This document shows positions 37,171 through 46,912 of a stretch of 64,000 bases of DNA, in pieces. How positions within the stretch are numbered: position 1 is the stretch's first letter; each line of letters opens with the position of its first letter. Origin of the DNA: Tropicimonas sp. IMCC6043 (lineage in GTDB: Bacteria > Pseudomonadota > Alphaproteobacteria > Rhodobacterales > Rhodobacteraceae); assembly GCF_004146235.1 (NCBI RefSeq), contig NZ_SELO01000010.1, forward strand, positions 1 through 64,000. The letters run 5' to 3'. A model generated the notes under the pieces. The model saw only the letters and a program-made list of their open reading frames with translations, did not search any database and had not been told where the DNA came from. A program made the translations under genes and the position numbers.

Positions 37171-39501
37171 ATGACCATCAGAGATATCCTCGAATCCATG
37201 GAATACGGACCTGCCCCCGAGAGCGGCGCCGAGGTCCAGTCCTGGCTGGACGGACGGGCGCGCGCCTTCGGTCATTTTATCGCCGGCACCTTCACCGCGC
37301 CCGGCGAGGGCTTCGAGAGCCGCAACCCGGCCAATGGCGCGCTCCTGGCGCGGGTGAGCCAGGCGAGCCAGGCGGATATCGATGCCGCGGTCGCCGCCGC
37401 GCGGGCGGCCCAGCCGGGCTGGGCGGCGCTCGGCGGCCACCGGCGGGCGCGTGTCCTCTACGCGCTGGCCCGCCTGCTCCAGAAGCATTCCCGCCTCTTC
37501 GCCGTGCTCGAGACGCTCGACAACGGCAAGCCGATCCGCGAGAGCCGGGACATCGACATCCCTCTCGCCGCGCGGCATTTCTATTACCACGCCGGCATGG
37601 CGCAGCTCATGGAGGAGGAGCTGCCGGACCGCGCGCCCTTGGGCGTCTGCGGCCAGATTATCCCCTGGAACTTCCCGCTCTTGATGCTGGCCTGGAAGAT
37701 CGCCCCGGCGATCGCCATGGGCAACAGCGTGGTCCTGAAGCCCGCCGAATACACGCCGCTGACGGCGCTGCTCTTCGGCCAGATCTGCCAGGAGGCGGGG
37801 GTGCCCGCGGGCGTGGTCAACATCGTTACCGGCGACGGCGCGGCGGGCGAGAGGCTCGTCGCGGCGCCGGTCGACAAGATCGCCTTTACCGGCTCCACCG
37901 CCGTCGGCCGCGCCATCCGCAAGGCGACCGCCGGCTCCGGCAAGGCGCTCACGCTCGAGCTCGGCGGCAAGTCGCCCTATATCGTCTTCGAGGATGCCGA
38001 TCTCGATTCCGCCGTCGAGGGGCTGGTGGACGCGATCTGGTTCAACCAGGGGCAAGTCTGCTGCGCCGGCTCCCGCCTGCTGGTGCAGGAGGGCATCGCG
38101 GACCGGTTCCACGACAAGCTCAGGGCCCGGATGGATGCGCTTCGCCTCGGCGACCCGCTCGACAAGTGCATCGACGTCGGCGCGCTCGTGGACCCGGTGC
38201 AGCTCGCCACTGTCAAGCGTTTTGTCGACGAAGGCGCCGGCGCGGGCGAGATCTACCAGCCGGACGTCGCCCTGCCCGAGGGGTGTTTCTACCCGCCGAC
38301 GCTGATCACCGGCCTCGCGCCCGCCGACCGGCTGATGCAGGAGGAGATCTTCGGCCCGGTCCTCGTCTCCACAACCTTCCGCACGCCCGCCGAAGCGGTG
38401 CAGATCGCCAACGACACGCGCTACGGGCTCGCCGCAACGCTCTGGTCGGAGAATATCAACCTCGCGCTCGACGTGGCCCCGAAGCTCGCCGCCGGCGTCG
38501 TCTGGGTCAACGCCACGAACCTCTTCGATGCCGCCGCCGGTTTCGGCGGGGTGCGCGAGAGCGGCTTCGGCCGCGAGGGCGGCTGGGAAGGGCTTCTCGC
38601 CTATACCAGATCGGCGGAGGCGCCCGCCCGCGCCAGACCCCTCGCCCCCTTCGCCGCGCCCGAGGCCCCGGCGCCCGACGACCCGCTCGACCGCACCGCG
38701 AAGATGTATGTCGGCGGCAAGCAGGCCCGGCCCGATTCGGGCTATTCCCGCGCGGTCTGGTCCCCCGCCGGCGTGCTGCTCGGCCATGTCGGCTCGGGCA
38801 ACCGCAAGGACATCCGCAACGCCGTGGAGGCGGCGCACAAGGCGGCCGGCTGGTCGCGGACGACCGGGCATCTGAGGGCGCAGATCCTCTTTTACATCGC
38901 CGAGAACCTTTCGGCGCGGGCGGCCGAGTTCGCCGCGCGGATCGACGCGATGACCGGCGGGTCGGGCGGCGCCGGCGAGGTCGAGGCTGCCATCGACCTG
39001 CTCTTCACCCATGCTGCCTGGGCCGACAAGCATGACGGCGCGGTCAAGCCGGTGCCGCTCCGGGGCCTCGCGGTGGCGGTCAACGAGCCGGTCGGCATCA
39101 TCGGCGCGATCTGCCCGCCGGACCGGCCGCTCCTCGGCCTCGTCGCCGCGATGGCGCCGGCCGTCGCCATGGGCAACCGCGTCGTGCTGGTTCCCTCCGA
39201 GGCATTCCCGCTCGCGGCCACGGATTTCTACCAGGTGCTGGAGACCTCCGACGTTCCGGCCGGCGTGGTCAATATCGTCACCGGCGCGCAGGACGCGCTC
39301 GCGGCCGATCTCGCCACGCATCTCAATGTCGACGCGGTCTGGAACCTCTCGACCGGCGATCTCGACGCCACCATCGAGCGCGCCGCGGCGGGCAACCTGA
39401 AGCGCACATGGTGCACCGGGATCGGCGACACGCCCGCCAGCCGCGAGGCGCTCGCCGCCGCCACCGAGGTCAAGACGATCTGGGTGCCATATGGGGTCTG
39501 A
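37171..39501 (+). CDS. Two-domain aldehyde dehydrogenase (ALDH16-like)
   Basis: A 776-residue protein with two ALDH folds. The first half is complete: GQIIPWNFPLLMLAWK, FTGSTAVG, the general-base Glu in LTLELGGKSP and catalytic Cys in FNQGQVCCAGSR. The second half (from about 505) keeps the fold (VNEPVGIIGAICPPDRPLLG) but lacks the Cys motif, as in ALDH16 where the second domain is structural. It probably oxidises aldehydes with NAD; after deoC, acetaldehyde from deoxyribose is a plausible substrate. Confidence 0.88.
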   Translation: MTIRDILESMEYGPAPESGAEVQSWLDGRARAFGHFIAGTFTAPGEGFESRNPANGALLARVSQASQADIDAAVAAARAAQPGWAALGGHRRARVLYALARLLQKHSRLFAVLETLDNGKPIRESRDIDIPLAARHFYYHAGMAQLMEEELPDRAPLGVCGQIIPWNFPLLMLAWKIAPAIAMGNSVVLKPAEYTPLTALLFGQICQEAGVPAGVVNIVTGDGAAGERLVAAPVDKIAFTGSTAVGRAIRKATAGSGKALTLELGGKSPYIVFEDADLDSAVEGLVDAIWFNQGQVCCAGSRLLVQEGIADRFHDKLRARMDALRLGDPLDKCIDVGALVDPVQLATVKRFVDEGAGAGEIYQPDVALPEGCFYPPTLITGLAPADRLMQEEIFGPVLVSTTFRTPAEAVQIANDTRYGLAATLWSENINLALDVAPKLAAGVVWVNATNLFDAAAGFGGVRESGFGREGGWEGLLAYTRSAEAPARARPLAPFAAPEAPAPDDPLDRTAKMYVGGKQARPDSGYSRAVWSPAGVLLGHVGSGNRKDIRNAVEAAHKAAGWSRTTGHLRAQILFYIAENLSARAAEFAARIDAMTGGSGGAGEVEAAIDLLFTHAAWADKHDGAVKPVPLRGLAVAVNEPVGIIGAICPPDRPLLGLVAAMAPAVAMGNRVVLVPSEAFPLAATDFYQVLETSDVPAGVVNIVTGAQDALAADLATHLNVDAVWNLSTGDLDATIERAAAGNLKRTWCTGIGDTPASREALAAATEVKTIWVPYGV

Positions 39502-39552
39502 TCGGGCCGTGTCGGTCGATCAGATCTGACAGTGTTTGCCGTTCGAGCACGG

Positions 39553-39620
39553 CACCATGGCGCGGAGCAAGGCCGCAAGGCCGCCGCGCCATCGCCGGGC
39601 CGCACCCACGGCCCGGCGAT
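39553..39620. repeat. Two consecutive strong hairpins in the ALDH16-puuD intergenic region
   Basis: GGCGCGG at about 39559 pairs with CCGCGCC around a nested GGCC-GCAA-GGCC stem. A perfect 12-bp stem ATCGCCGGGCCG / CGGCCCGGCGAT (39591-39602 and 39609-39620) follows. It sits between convergent 3' ends of ALDH16 and puuD, so it may stop transcription or be a dispersed intergenic repeat. No T tract is present. Confidence 0.55.
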
Positions 39621-39750
39621 ACGGTGAGATCAGCGCAACGCTTCGGGCTTGTTCGGGATCCCCACTATAAATCGCTCCGACCCATCGTCGGATCGCCGCG
39701 CCGCGGCCCTTCGATGGCGCGGCTCCGCGCGTCTCTCCTGAGGTCGTCGC

Positions 39751-40989
39751 CTACCCGTCCAGCGCCCCGCGATACCAGCGCCGCAGCGTCGCACGATCCT
39801 CGGCTTCCATGTAATTCGCCACGCCCGGCGGCATCGCGTGTGTCACGCCGGCCTGCAGGTAGATCTCCCGCGCATGCCGGGCGACATCGCTCATCGTCAC
39901 CAGCTTGACGCCCTTCGGCGGCACGCCCAGCCCCTCCCAGGAGGGCTGCGGCGCGTGGCACATCGAGCAATTGGTCATCACCACGTCATAGGCCTCCTCG
40001 AAGCCCGCCGCGTCGGCATAGCGTTGCTGATGCGGCGTCAGCACCGCCTCGTCCCAGCCCTCGTCCTCGCCATAAAGCGGCGCCATTGACAGCGCGACGA
40101 TGGCGATGAACAGCAGCGCCGTCGCCCCCCAGGTCCAGAGCGGCCCCTTCTTCGGCCAGGGCGAGGCGTGCAGCGTGTTGAAGTAGTGCCGGATCGTCAC
40201 CCCCATCAGGAAGACGAGGCTCGCGATCACCCAGTTCCACTCGCTGGCGAAGGCCAGCGGGTAGTGGTTCGACAGCATCAGGAACAGGACCGGCAGGGTC
40301 AGGTAGTTGTTATGCGTCGAGCGCTGCTTGGCGATCTTGCCATATTTCGCGTCCGGCACCCGCCCCGCCTTCAGATCCTCCACGACGATCTTCTGGTTCG
40401 GGATGATGACGAAGAACACGTTCGCCGACATCACCGTCGCGGTGATCGCGCCCAGATGCAGCATAGCCGCGCGCCCGGAGAAGACATGCGTGTAGCCCCA
40501 GGCCAGCACCACCAACACCAGGTAGAGAAACACCATCAGCTTGGTGTTGTCGTCGCCGAAGCGCGACTTGCAGAGCGCGTCATAGGCCAGCCAGCCGAGC
40601 GACAGCGAGGCGAAGGAAATGACGATGGCGAGCCAGATCGGGATGTCGAGAACGGCCGGATCGACCAGGAAGAGATCCGCCCCCATGTAATAGACCAGCA
40701 CCAGCATGACGACGCCGCTGAGCCAGGTCGAATAGCTCTCCCACTTGAACCAGACGAGATGCTCGGGCAGCCGGTCCGGCGCCACGAGATACTTCTGGAC
40801 ATGGTAGAAGCCGCCGCCATGCACCTGCCATTCCTCGCCAGAGACGCCCGGCGCCAGGTCCGGCGCCTTGCGCAGGCCGAGATCGAGAGCGATGAAATAG
40901 AAGGAGGACCCGATCCAGGCGATCGCGGTGATGACATGCGTCCAGCGCGCCGCGAATTCCGCCCAGGCCCAGAAAATCGTCATGTCCAT
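39751..40989 (-). CDS. puuD: Urate hydroxylase PuuD (membrane protein with cytochrome c domain)
   Basis: A 412-residue protein. About eight transmembrane helices (from WAEFAARWTHVITAIAWIGSS) form the urate hydroxylase N-terminal domain with conserved His residues (GGGFYHVQKY, HLGAIT, RSTHNNYLTLPVLFLML). A C-terminal cytochrome c domain has the heme motif CSMCH. It oxidises urate to 5-hydroxyisourate using the respiratory chain. It is divergent from allantoicase, fitting purine breakdown. Starts at MDMTIFWAW; a longer ATG is improbable. Confidence 0.93.
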   Translation of the reverse strand: MDMTIFWAWAEFAARWTHVITAIAWIGSSFYFIALDLGLRKAPDLAPGVSGEEWQVHGGGFYHVQKYLVAPDRLPEHLVWFKWESYSTWLSGVVMLVLVYYMGADLFLVDPAVLDIPIWLAIVISFASLSLGWLAYDALCKSRFGDDNTKLMVFLYLVLVVLAWGYTHVFSGRAAMLHLGAITATVMSANVFFVIIPNQKIVVEDLKAGRVPDAKYGKIAKQRSTHNNYLTLPVLFLMLSNHYPLAFASEWNWVIASLVFLMGVTIRHYFNTLHASPWPKKGPLWTWGATALLFIAIVALSMAPLYGEDEGWDEAVLTPHQQRYADAAGFEEAYDVVMTNCSMCHAPQPSWEGLGVPPKGVKLVTMSDVARHAREIYLQAGVTHAMPPGVANYMEAEDRATLRRWYRGALDG

Positions 40990-41211
40990 CGCGCTGTCTC
41001 CCGTTGGCTCTGACAGACGTTCCCGCAATGCTCTTTCGAAATCAAATGCAAAGGCAGAGGCCGACGCGGGCTTGCCTGACGCGGCAGGCATCGACTAGGA
41101 AATGGGCAAGCCCGTGTCCGGCCCGGACAGAAACCCGGCAGATCTCCGAACCGACCGCCCGCCAGCCGCGCCGGACCGGTGGATTTGCCGCCCTTTGCAG
41201 ATAGTTGCACC

Positions 41212-42222
41212 ATGCCCACGATCGAGTCCCTCAATCCCGACATCCCGCTCTTCGCCCGCACCGGCATCAATCTCGCCTCCGCCGGTCTCGGCGCGCGGGC
41301 CGTCTCTGCCAGCGACGAGTTCTTCGCGCCGCTGGAGCGGATGCTCGCCGACGCCGAGCCCGTCTTCTACCCCGACAGGTTCGACGACCACGGCAAGTGG
41401 ATGGATGGCTGGGAGACCCGGCGGCGGCGCGGCGGCGGCCACGACCACGCGGTGATCAAGCTCGCCGCCCCGGGGCGGATCCTCGGCTTCGACGTCGACA
41501 CGCGGCATTTCACCGGCAATTATGCGCCCGCCTGCCGAATTGAGGCGGCGAGCACCACCGAGATCACCGAAGAAACCCGCTGGGCCGAGATCCTGCCGCA
41601 CCGCCCGCTGGGGCCAAGCGCCCAGCATTACTTCCGCTGCGAAAGCTACGAGAGCTGGACCCATCTGCGGCTCCACATCTATCCCGACGGCGGCGTGGCG
41701 CGGCTGCGTGTCTTCGGCGTGCCGGAGCTCGACGCCAGGCCGGATGGCGAGGCGATTGACCTCGCCGCCTCGCTCAACGGCGGCCGCATCCTTGCGATGT
41801 CGGACGCGCATTACGGCGACTACACGCGCCTGCTCGCGCCGGGGCGCGGTGCCAACATGGGCGACGGCTGGGAGACTCGCCGCCGTCGCGAGCCCGGTCA
41901 TGACTGGATGGTGATCGCGCTCGGCGCGCGCGGGCTGATCGAGGGCGTTCGCGTCGACACCGCGCATTTCAAGGGCAACTTCCCCGATCGCTGCTCGCTC
42001 CTGGCCGCCGACATGCAGAATTTCGGTGACGGACTGACCCAGGCGCTGGTGACCGACTCGATGTTCTGGAAGACGGTGCTCCCCGAAGTGTCGCTCGGCG
42101 CCGACGCGATCCACGAGTTCCGCGCCGAACTGCACGATATCGGTCCGGTTACCCATGTGCGCTTCAACATCTTCCCCGATGGCGGCGTGAGCCGGCTCAG
42201 GATCCTCGGCCGGCCCGCCTGA
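41212..42222 (+). CDS. alc: Allantoicase
   Basis: A 336-residue enzyme made of two homologous beta-jelly-roll halves, each with GWETRRRR (residues about 66 and 221) and VDTxHFxGN (GFDVDTRHFTGNYAP, GVRVDTAHFKGNFPD) and FPDGGVSRLR-like ends. It hydrolyses allantoate to ureidoglycolate and urea. Its divergent neighbour puuD makes the first purine-ring-opening step; intermediate genes (uraH, uraD, allantoinase) are not in the window. Confidence 0.94.
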   Translation: MPTIESLNPDIPLFARTGINLASAGLGARAVSASDEFFAPLERMLADAEPVFYPDRFDDHGKWMDGWETRRRRGGGHDHAVIKLAAPGRILGFDVDTRHFTGNYAPACRIEAASTTEITEETRWAEILPHRPLGPSAQHYFRCESYESWTHLRLHIYPDGGVARLRVFGVPELDARPDGEAIDLAASLNGGRILAMSDAHYGDYTRLLAPGRGANMGDGWETRRRREPGHDWMVIALGARGLIEGVRVDTAHFKGNFPDRCSLLAADMQNFGDGLTQALVTDSMFWKTVLPEVSLGADAIHEFRAELHDIGPVTHVRFNIFPDGGVSRLRILGRPA

Positions 42223-42352
42223 CCCTCCCCGCGGCCGCCGGAACACCGGCGCCGCATCTCCTCTGCCTCGGTGCTGTCACGCCGCCACCCGATTGACGCC
42301 CCACAGGCGTCCTATCGGAAGAGGCGACGGTGCTGCACGACATGAGGAGACG

Positions 42353-43945
42353 ATGACCGCGACAGCCCCCCTGCCCAGGAACCCCGCCGCGCCGGCCTGG
42401 CCGGTCCTGCTTGCCGTCGGGCTGATCGCGATCACGATCCGCCTCACTTTCCTGTCCGGCGGCCCCGACCGGCTCGACCGTCTGTTCTTTCCCGACGACA
42501 CCTACTACCTGCTGACCATCGCCCGGAACATCGCCGCGGGCGCGGGTCCGTCGATCGACGGCGTGACGCTGACCACGGGCTTCCAGCCCCTGATCGTGGC
42601 CTTTCTCGTCCCGGTCTTCCTGCTGATGGACAACCCCGAGATGGCCGCCGTCGCGCTGGCCGCGATCACCGCCCTGTTCGGCGTCCTCGCCAACGTGCTG
42701 GCCGCCTGGCTGGCGCTGGTGCTGACACAGTCGCGGCTGGCCGCCACCGGCGTCGGCCTGCTGATCGCGACTGGCCCGGTCTTCGTTGTCTCGCATCTGA
42801 ACGGTCTTGAGACCTCGCTCGCCGCGGCGACCCTGCTCGCGGTGGCCCTGCTCGTCCTCCGGACACCGCCCGGAGCGGGCCTCGGCCGGTTTCTCGCCAT
42901 CGGTGTCCTGAGCGGGCTCGCCATCCTCGCCCGGGTGGACAGCGCCCTCGCCCTGATCCCGATCGCCGCGTTCGGTGTGATGCGGCACGGCTGGCGTCCG
43001 CTGCTCCCGGTCGGCCTCGCCGCGGCAGCCGTGATGGCGCCCTGGGTCGCGTTCTGTCTCGCGGTCGGCGGCACGCCGATCCCGGAAAGCGGCAGCGCCG
43101 TGCGGCACATCGCGTCACTGCATGTCTTCACCCCGATCCAGACCGCATTGATGGGGCTGCTGGCCCTCGGCGCGATCTTCCCGAGCGGCCTCTTCGAGCC
43201 GTCGCTTCCCTTCGCCCTCACCGTCGCCGCGATCCTCGCCCTGCCGCTCGCCATTGCGATCGTCGAGCGCCGCATGACGGCCGTAACGGCCCTTGCGCTC
43301 TCCTGCCTGCTGCTGCTGGCCGCCTACGCGCTCTGGCTGCGCGCCTTCTGGTTCTTCGACCGCTACTTCTCGCCGATCTACACGCTCGTCCCGATCATCG
43401 CCGCCGCGCTGATCTTCGAGCGCCTGCCGCGGCGCCCGGCGCGCCGGCTGTGGGCGATGCTGACGCTCGTCCTCTGCAGCCTGAACTTCACCGCGCTTGC
43501 CCTGCACGCCGCGCGCCCGGTCATCACCTCCGCCCGCGCTTTCGCGCCGCCCATGGCCTATGCCGCCGTGGCGAGGGACCTTCTGCCCCGGCTGCCCGCC
43601 GGCACGGTGCTCGGTGCGAAGCAGAGCGGCGCGCTCACCTATTTCGCCCCCGAAACGATCCGCGTGGTCAATCTCGACGGCGTCGTCAACGGTCCCGCCG
43701 CCGCCGCGGCCCGAACGAACCGCATGTGCGGCTACATCGCGGCCCAGGGCGTGACCCATTTCGCCGATTGGGAGTTGAACGCGCGCTTTCTCAGCCGTGA
43801 AGTCGCCGCCGGGGAAAGTGTCGAGCTGGACCTGCTGGGCCTGTCGGAAGTGATCCAGGACCGGAACCGCTACGGCCTCTACGCCGTGACGCCCCGCTGC
43901 GCCACCGTCCGAACCGCGGCCACGGGCCAAAAGCACCCCGCCTGA
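42353..43945 (+). CDS. Membrane glycosyltransferase (GT-C/ArnT-like)
   Basis: A 530-residue protein with about ten to twelve transmembrane helices. The N-terminal periplasmic loop contains FFPDDTYYLLTIARNIAAGAGPSIDGV, the DD motif typical of polyprenyl-phosphate-sugar GT-C enzymes, and a soluble C-terminal part follows (LPAGTVLGAKQSGALTYF). GAGGAG precedes the ATG at 42353. It probably glycosylates a lipid, polymer or protein on the periplasmic face; substrate not readable. Confidence 0.75.
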   Translation: MTATAPLPRNPAAPAWPVLLAVGLIAITIRLTFLSGGPDRLDRLFFPDDTYYLLTIARNIAAGAGPSIDGVTLTTGFQPLIVAFLVPVFLLMDNPEMAAVALAAITALFGVLANVLAAWLALVLTQSRLAATGVGLLIATGPVFVVSHLNGLETSLAAATLLAVALLVLRTPPGAGLGRFLAIGVLSGLAILARVDSALALIPIAAFGVMRHGWRPLLPVGLAAAAVMAPWVAFCLAVGGTPIPESGSAVRHIASLHVFTPIQTALMGLLALGAIFPSGLFEPSLPFALTVAAILALPLAIAIVERRMTAVTALALSCLLLLAAYALWLRAFWFFDRYFSPIYTLVPIIAAALIFERLPRRPARRLWAMLTLVLCSLNFTALALHAARPVITSARAFAPPMAYAAVARDLLPRLPAGTVLGAKQSGALTYFAPETIRVVNLDGVVNGPAAAAARTNRMCGYIAAQGVTHFADWELNARFLSREVAAGESVELDLLGLSEVIQDRNRYGLYAVTPRCATVRTAATGQKHPA

Positions 43946-43954
43946 CCGGGCGCC

Positions 43955-44659
43955 TCAGCGCGACACGAGCAGGTAGCCGCGCGACCGGTTGTCGTTGTCC
44001 GAATCCGGCGTGTTCATCGCATCGAACAGCGCTGCCGCCTCGACCCAGATCGGCGGATACTTGTAGCGCGTGACATCGAGAATCAGGAATCGGTCGGTCT
44101 CGGCGTCATAGGCGCCGAGCGGCGATATGTGCCCGCCCCGTTCCTGGCCGATCCCGGCCCGCAGATAGTTGACCAGAACGAAGCTCTGGTCGTCCTCCAG
44201 GCTCGCGATCGCGGCCTTCCGGAAGGCGTCGAGCGAACTGTCCTCGGCATGATGCACCTCGGCGGCGACCTCATGCGCGCCGAACATGCCGGCAAGCTCG
44301 TCGAGCGTCAGGCCGGCGCGCTCGATCCGGGCGCGCGGCTTCACCGCCTCGGTCGCGTCGGTAAAAACGTTCTCCTGGTCGAACATCCCCAGCCCCAGCG
44401 TCATGTCGGAGGCCGGCCGCGGCAGCTCCAGCGCATTCAGCACCATGGCGATCGTCGCCGGACCGCAGAAGGCCGGGTGGACCTGGTTGGTGAAATGGAT
44501 GGAAAGGTCGAAATAATCCGCATTGGCCTCCGAGGAGAGCAGCATCTGCCCGCCCTCGGCGCTGTTGAGCGCGATGAGGCTCTGCGGCAGGGAGAGCGTT
44601 TCGGCCGCGGCAGGCAGGGCCGCGGCAAGGAACAGGAGGCCGGGAAGAACAGGTCGCAT
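43955..44659 (-). CDS. Phytochelatin synthase-like cysteine protease, secreted
   Basis: A 234-residue protein with a signal peptide (MRPVLPGLLFLAAALPAAAE) and the papain-like catalytic triad of phytochelatin synthases: Cys65 (HPAFCGPATIAMVLNAL), His in GGHISPLGAYD and Asp in FLILDVTRYKYPP. Bacterial forms with only this catalytic domain mainly cleave glutathione to gamma-Glu-Cys and poorly make phytochelatins. Export to the periplasm is implied. It lies downstream of secY on the same strand but is separated from it by a terminator, so an independent promoter is likely. Confidence 0.88.
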   Translation of the reverse strand: MRPVLPGLLFLAAALPAAAETLSLPQSLIALNSAEGGQMLLSSEANADYFDLSIHFTNQVHPAFCGPATIAMVLNALELPRPASDMTLGLGMFDQENVFTDATEAVKPRARIERAGLTLDELAGMFGAHEVAAEVHHAEDSSLDAFRKAAIASLEDDQSFVLVNYLRAGIGQERGGHISPLGAYDAETDRFLILDVTRYKYPPIWVEAAALFDAMNTPDSDNDNRSRGYLLVSR

Positions 44660-44778
44660 GGGAATCCTCGCGCTGGATATCTCGGTTTCGGAAACGCCGC
44701 AGTATCCGATGACGGTAGCGGCCGGCCGGGAGTCTGGCAATGGCAGGCAGGGCGGGGCCGGCGGCCCGGAAAACGACA

Positions 44779-44803
44779 ACGGGCGCCCGTGAAGGACGCC
44801 CGT
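44779..44803 (-). terminator. Intrinsic terminator of rplO-secY
   Basis: ACGGGCG pairs with CGCCCGT across an 11-base loop, 28 bp after the secY stop in minus-strand direction, and is followed on that strand by TTGTCGTTTTCC. It ends the secY transcript before the phytochelatin-synthase-like gene. Confidence 0.75.
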
Positions 44804-44831
44804 CTGGTCGGTATGTCGTGTGCGCGACGAT

Positions 44832-46187
44832 CTAGCGGCGCGACGGCGCCTTGCGCTGGCGCTTCTTGCCGCGCAGGTTCGATTTCTCGATCAGGCCCTC
44901 GTATTGATGCGCGAGCAGGTGCGACTGGACCTGCTGGATCGTGTCCATCGTCACCGAGACCACGATCAGCACCGAGGTGCCGCCGAAATAGAACGGGATC
45001 GAGAGCTGGTTGCGGATGATCTCCGGCAGCAGCGCCACCATCGCGAGATAGGCAGAGCCCAGAACCAGCACTCGGTTGACCACGTATTCGAGGTATTCCG
45101 ACGTCTTCTTGCCCGGCCGGATACCCGGCACGAAGCCGTTCTGGTTCTTCAGGTTGTCGGCGACGTCATCCACCTTGAAGGACACGTTGAGCGTGTAGAA
45201 ATAGGTGAAGAAGATGATCATCGAGGCGAAGAACAGCAGGTAGAGCGGCTGTCCGGGGCCGAAATAGGCGAGGATCGTCGACATCACCGCGCCGGTATTG
45301 CCACCCGAGAAGGTCGCGATCGTCGTCGGCAGCAGCAGCAGCGAGGAGGCGAAGATCGCCGGGATGACGCCCGCCGGGTTGACCTTGACCGGCAGGTGCG
45401 AGGAACCGCCGTCATAGACCTTCATGCCGACCTGGCGGCGCGGATACTGGATATGGATCTTGCGCAGCGCCCGCTCCATGAAGACCACGAAGGTCACCAG
45501 ACCGATCATCAGCAGCAGGATGCCGATGATGAGCACCGGCGAGATCGCCCCCGACCGGCCCGAGGCGAGGAACCGCGCCAGAGCAGCGGGGATCTCGGCG
45601 ACGATGCCGACGAAGATGATGAGCGAGATGCCGTTGCCGATGCCGCGGGCGGTGATCTGCTCGCCCAGCCACATCAGGAACATCGTGCCGCCGACCAGCG
45701 TGATCAGCACGGCCGCGCGGAAGAACCAGCCGGGATCATGCGCCAGACCGCCGGCCTCGAGGCTGACAGCAAGGCCATAGGCCTGGAAGGTCGCGAGGAA
45801 GACCGTGCCGTAGCGCGTATACTGGTTGATCTTCTTGCGGCCCTGTTCGCCCTCTTTCTTGAGCTGCTCGAGCTGCGGCACCATCGAGGCCAGAAGCTGG
45901 ATGATGATCGAGGCCGAGATATAGGGCATGATGCCGAGGGCGAAGATCCCCATCCGGCCGAGCGCGCCGCCGGTGAACATGGTCAGGATGCCGCCCAGAC
46001 CGGCCGATGCCTGCTCCATGAAGTCACGAAGCGCCTGACCGTCGATGCCGGGGACCGGGATATAGGTGCCGAGGCGGTAGACGATCAGGAGCCCGATGGT
46101 GAAGAAGATGCGCTGACGGAGCTCGGTCGCTTTGCCAAGCGCACCCCAGCTCATGTTCGCCGCCATTTGCTCTGCTGCAGATGCCAT
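44832..46187 (-). CDS. secY: Preprotein translocase subunit SecY
   Basis: A 451-residue, ten-helix channel protein of the Sec translocon. Signature segments include LVYRLGTYIPVPGIDGQAL near residue 30, FTGGALGRMGIFALGIMPYISASIIIQLL, and the C-terminal LVVVSVTMDTIQQVQSHLLAHQYEGLI in family positions. It starts at MASAAEQMAAN (46187). In most bacteria adk-rpsM-rpsK-rpoA-rplQ follow; here a terminator and an unrelated gene do. A strong hairpin separates it from rplO. Confidence 0.97.
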   Translation of the reverse strand: MASAAEQMAANMSWGALGKATELRQRIFFTIGLLIVYRLGTYIPVPGIDGQALRDFMEQASAGLGGILTMFTGGALGRMGIFALGIMPYISASIIIQLLASMVPQLEQLKKEGEQGRKKINQYTRYGTVFLATFQAYGLAVSLEAGGLAHDPGWFFRAAVLITLVGGTMFLMWLGEQITARGIGNGISLIIFVGIVAEIPAALARFLASGRSGAISPVLIIGILLLMIGLVTFVVFMERALRKIHIQYPRRQVGMKVYDGGSSHLPVKVNPAGVIPAIFASSLLLLPTTIATFSGGNTGAVMSTILAYFGPGQPLYLLFFASMIIFFTYFYTLNVSFKVDDVADNLKNQNGFVPGIRPGKKTSEYLEYVVNRVLVLGSAYLAMVALLPEIIRNQLSIPFYFGGTSVLIVVSVTMDTIQQVQSHLLAHQYEGLIEKSNLRGKKRQRKAPSRR

Positions 46188-46208
46188 TCGCGGTCTCTCT
46201 ATGTGGCT

Positions 46209-46240
46209 GCGCCGCCGGACCGTCTTCCGGTCGGCGGCGC
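46209..46240 (-). promoter_or_regulatory. Intercistronic hairpin between rplO and secY
   Basis: GCGCCGCC and GGCGGCGC form an 8-bp stem that continues with GACCG / CGGTC past a single bulge, 22 bases before the secY start. It may tune secY expression relative to rplO or mark processing. Confidence 0.5.
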
Positions 46241-46289
46241 TGGAAAACGTGAGGGATAAGTAAGGGCCATGACCGGCCCCCACAACCTC

Positions 46290-46763
46290 TTATTCGGCCG
46301 CTGCCGCTGTCGTGACGGTGAGCGAGCCGCCGGCCTTCTCGACGGCCTCGACGGCCGGCTTGGACGCGCCGGACACCTGGAGCTCGACCTTGGCCGAGAA
46401 GTCGCCCTTGGCCAGCACCCGGACGCCGTCCAGCTTGCGGCGCACGAGGCCCGAGGTCACGAGGACATCCTCGGTGATCGGCGCGCTGGCGTCGATCTTT
46501 CCGGCATCGATGAATTTCTGCAGGATGCCGAGGTTCACCACCGCCCAGGACTTGCGGTTCGGCTTGTTGAAGCCGCGCTTCGGCAGCCGCATGTAGAGCG
46601 GCATCTGGCCGCCTTCATAGCCGTTGATCGCCACGCCCGAGCGGGATTTCTGACCCTTGATACCGCGACCGGCGGTCTTGCCCTTGCCGGAGCCGGGGCC
46701 GCGCGCGATGCGTTTCTTGGACGGGGTGGAGCCCGCAGCGGGGCTGAGGTCATGCAGTTTCAT
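46290..46763 (-). CDS. rplO: 50S ribosomal protein L15
   Basis: A 157-residue ribosomal protein starting [26 protein letters not shown] in the family manner, with the Gly/Lys-rich region [17 protein letters not shown] and a basic middle. AAGGAG sits just before the ATG. Normally L30 (rpmD) lies a few bases upstream. Here 5 kb of other genes and a terminator intervene, so rplO must have its own promoter in 46764-46912, though none is obvious by eye. Confidence 0.97.
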   Translation of the reverse strand: MKLHDLSPAAGSTPSKKRIARGPGSGKGKTAGRGIKGQKSRSGVAINGYEGGQMPLYMRLPKRGFNKPNRKSWAVVNLGILQKFIDAGKIDASAPITEDVLVTSGLVRRKLDGVRVLAKGDFSAKVELQVSGASKPAVEAVEKAGGSLTVTTAAAAE

Positions 46764-46912
46764 GTCGCTTCTCCTTGCCGGATGCGGCCCCCAGCGACGG
46801 GAGCGGCCGAACACGGCATTTCTTGTTGGTTGAGTCGGGCCCCGGAGGACCACCGGGCGCGTCTACACCCTGCCGCGCCACGGTTCAAGCATTCTCGGGG
46901 CGAATAGCCGTT

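Noticed and set aside
37108-39321. Antisense open frame over ALDH16
   Set aside because: Same codon-bias shadow; no recognisable domain.
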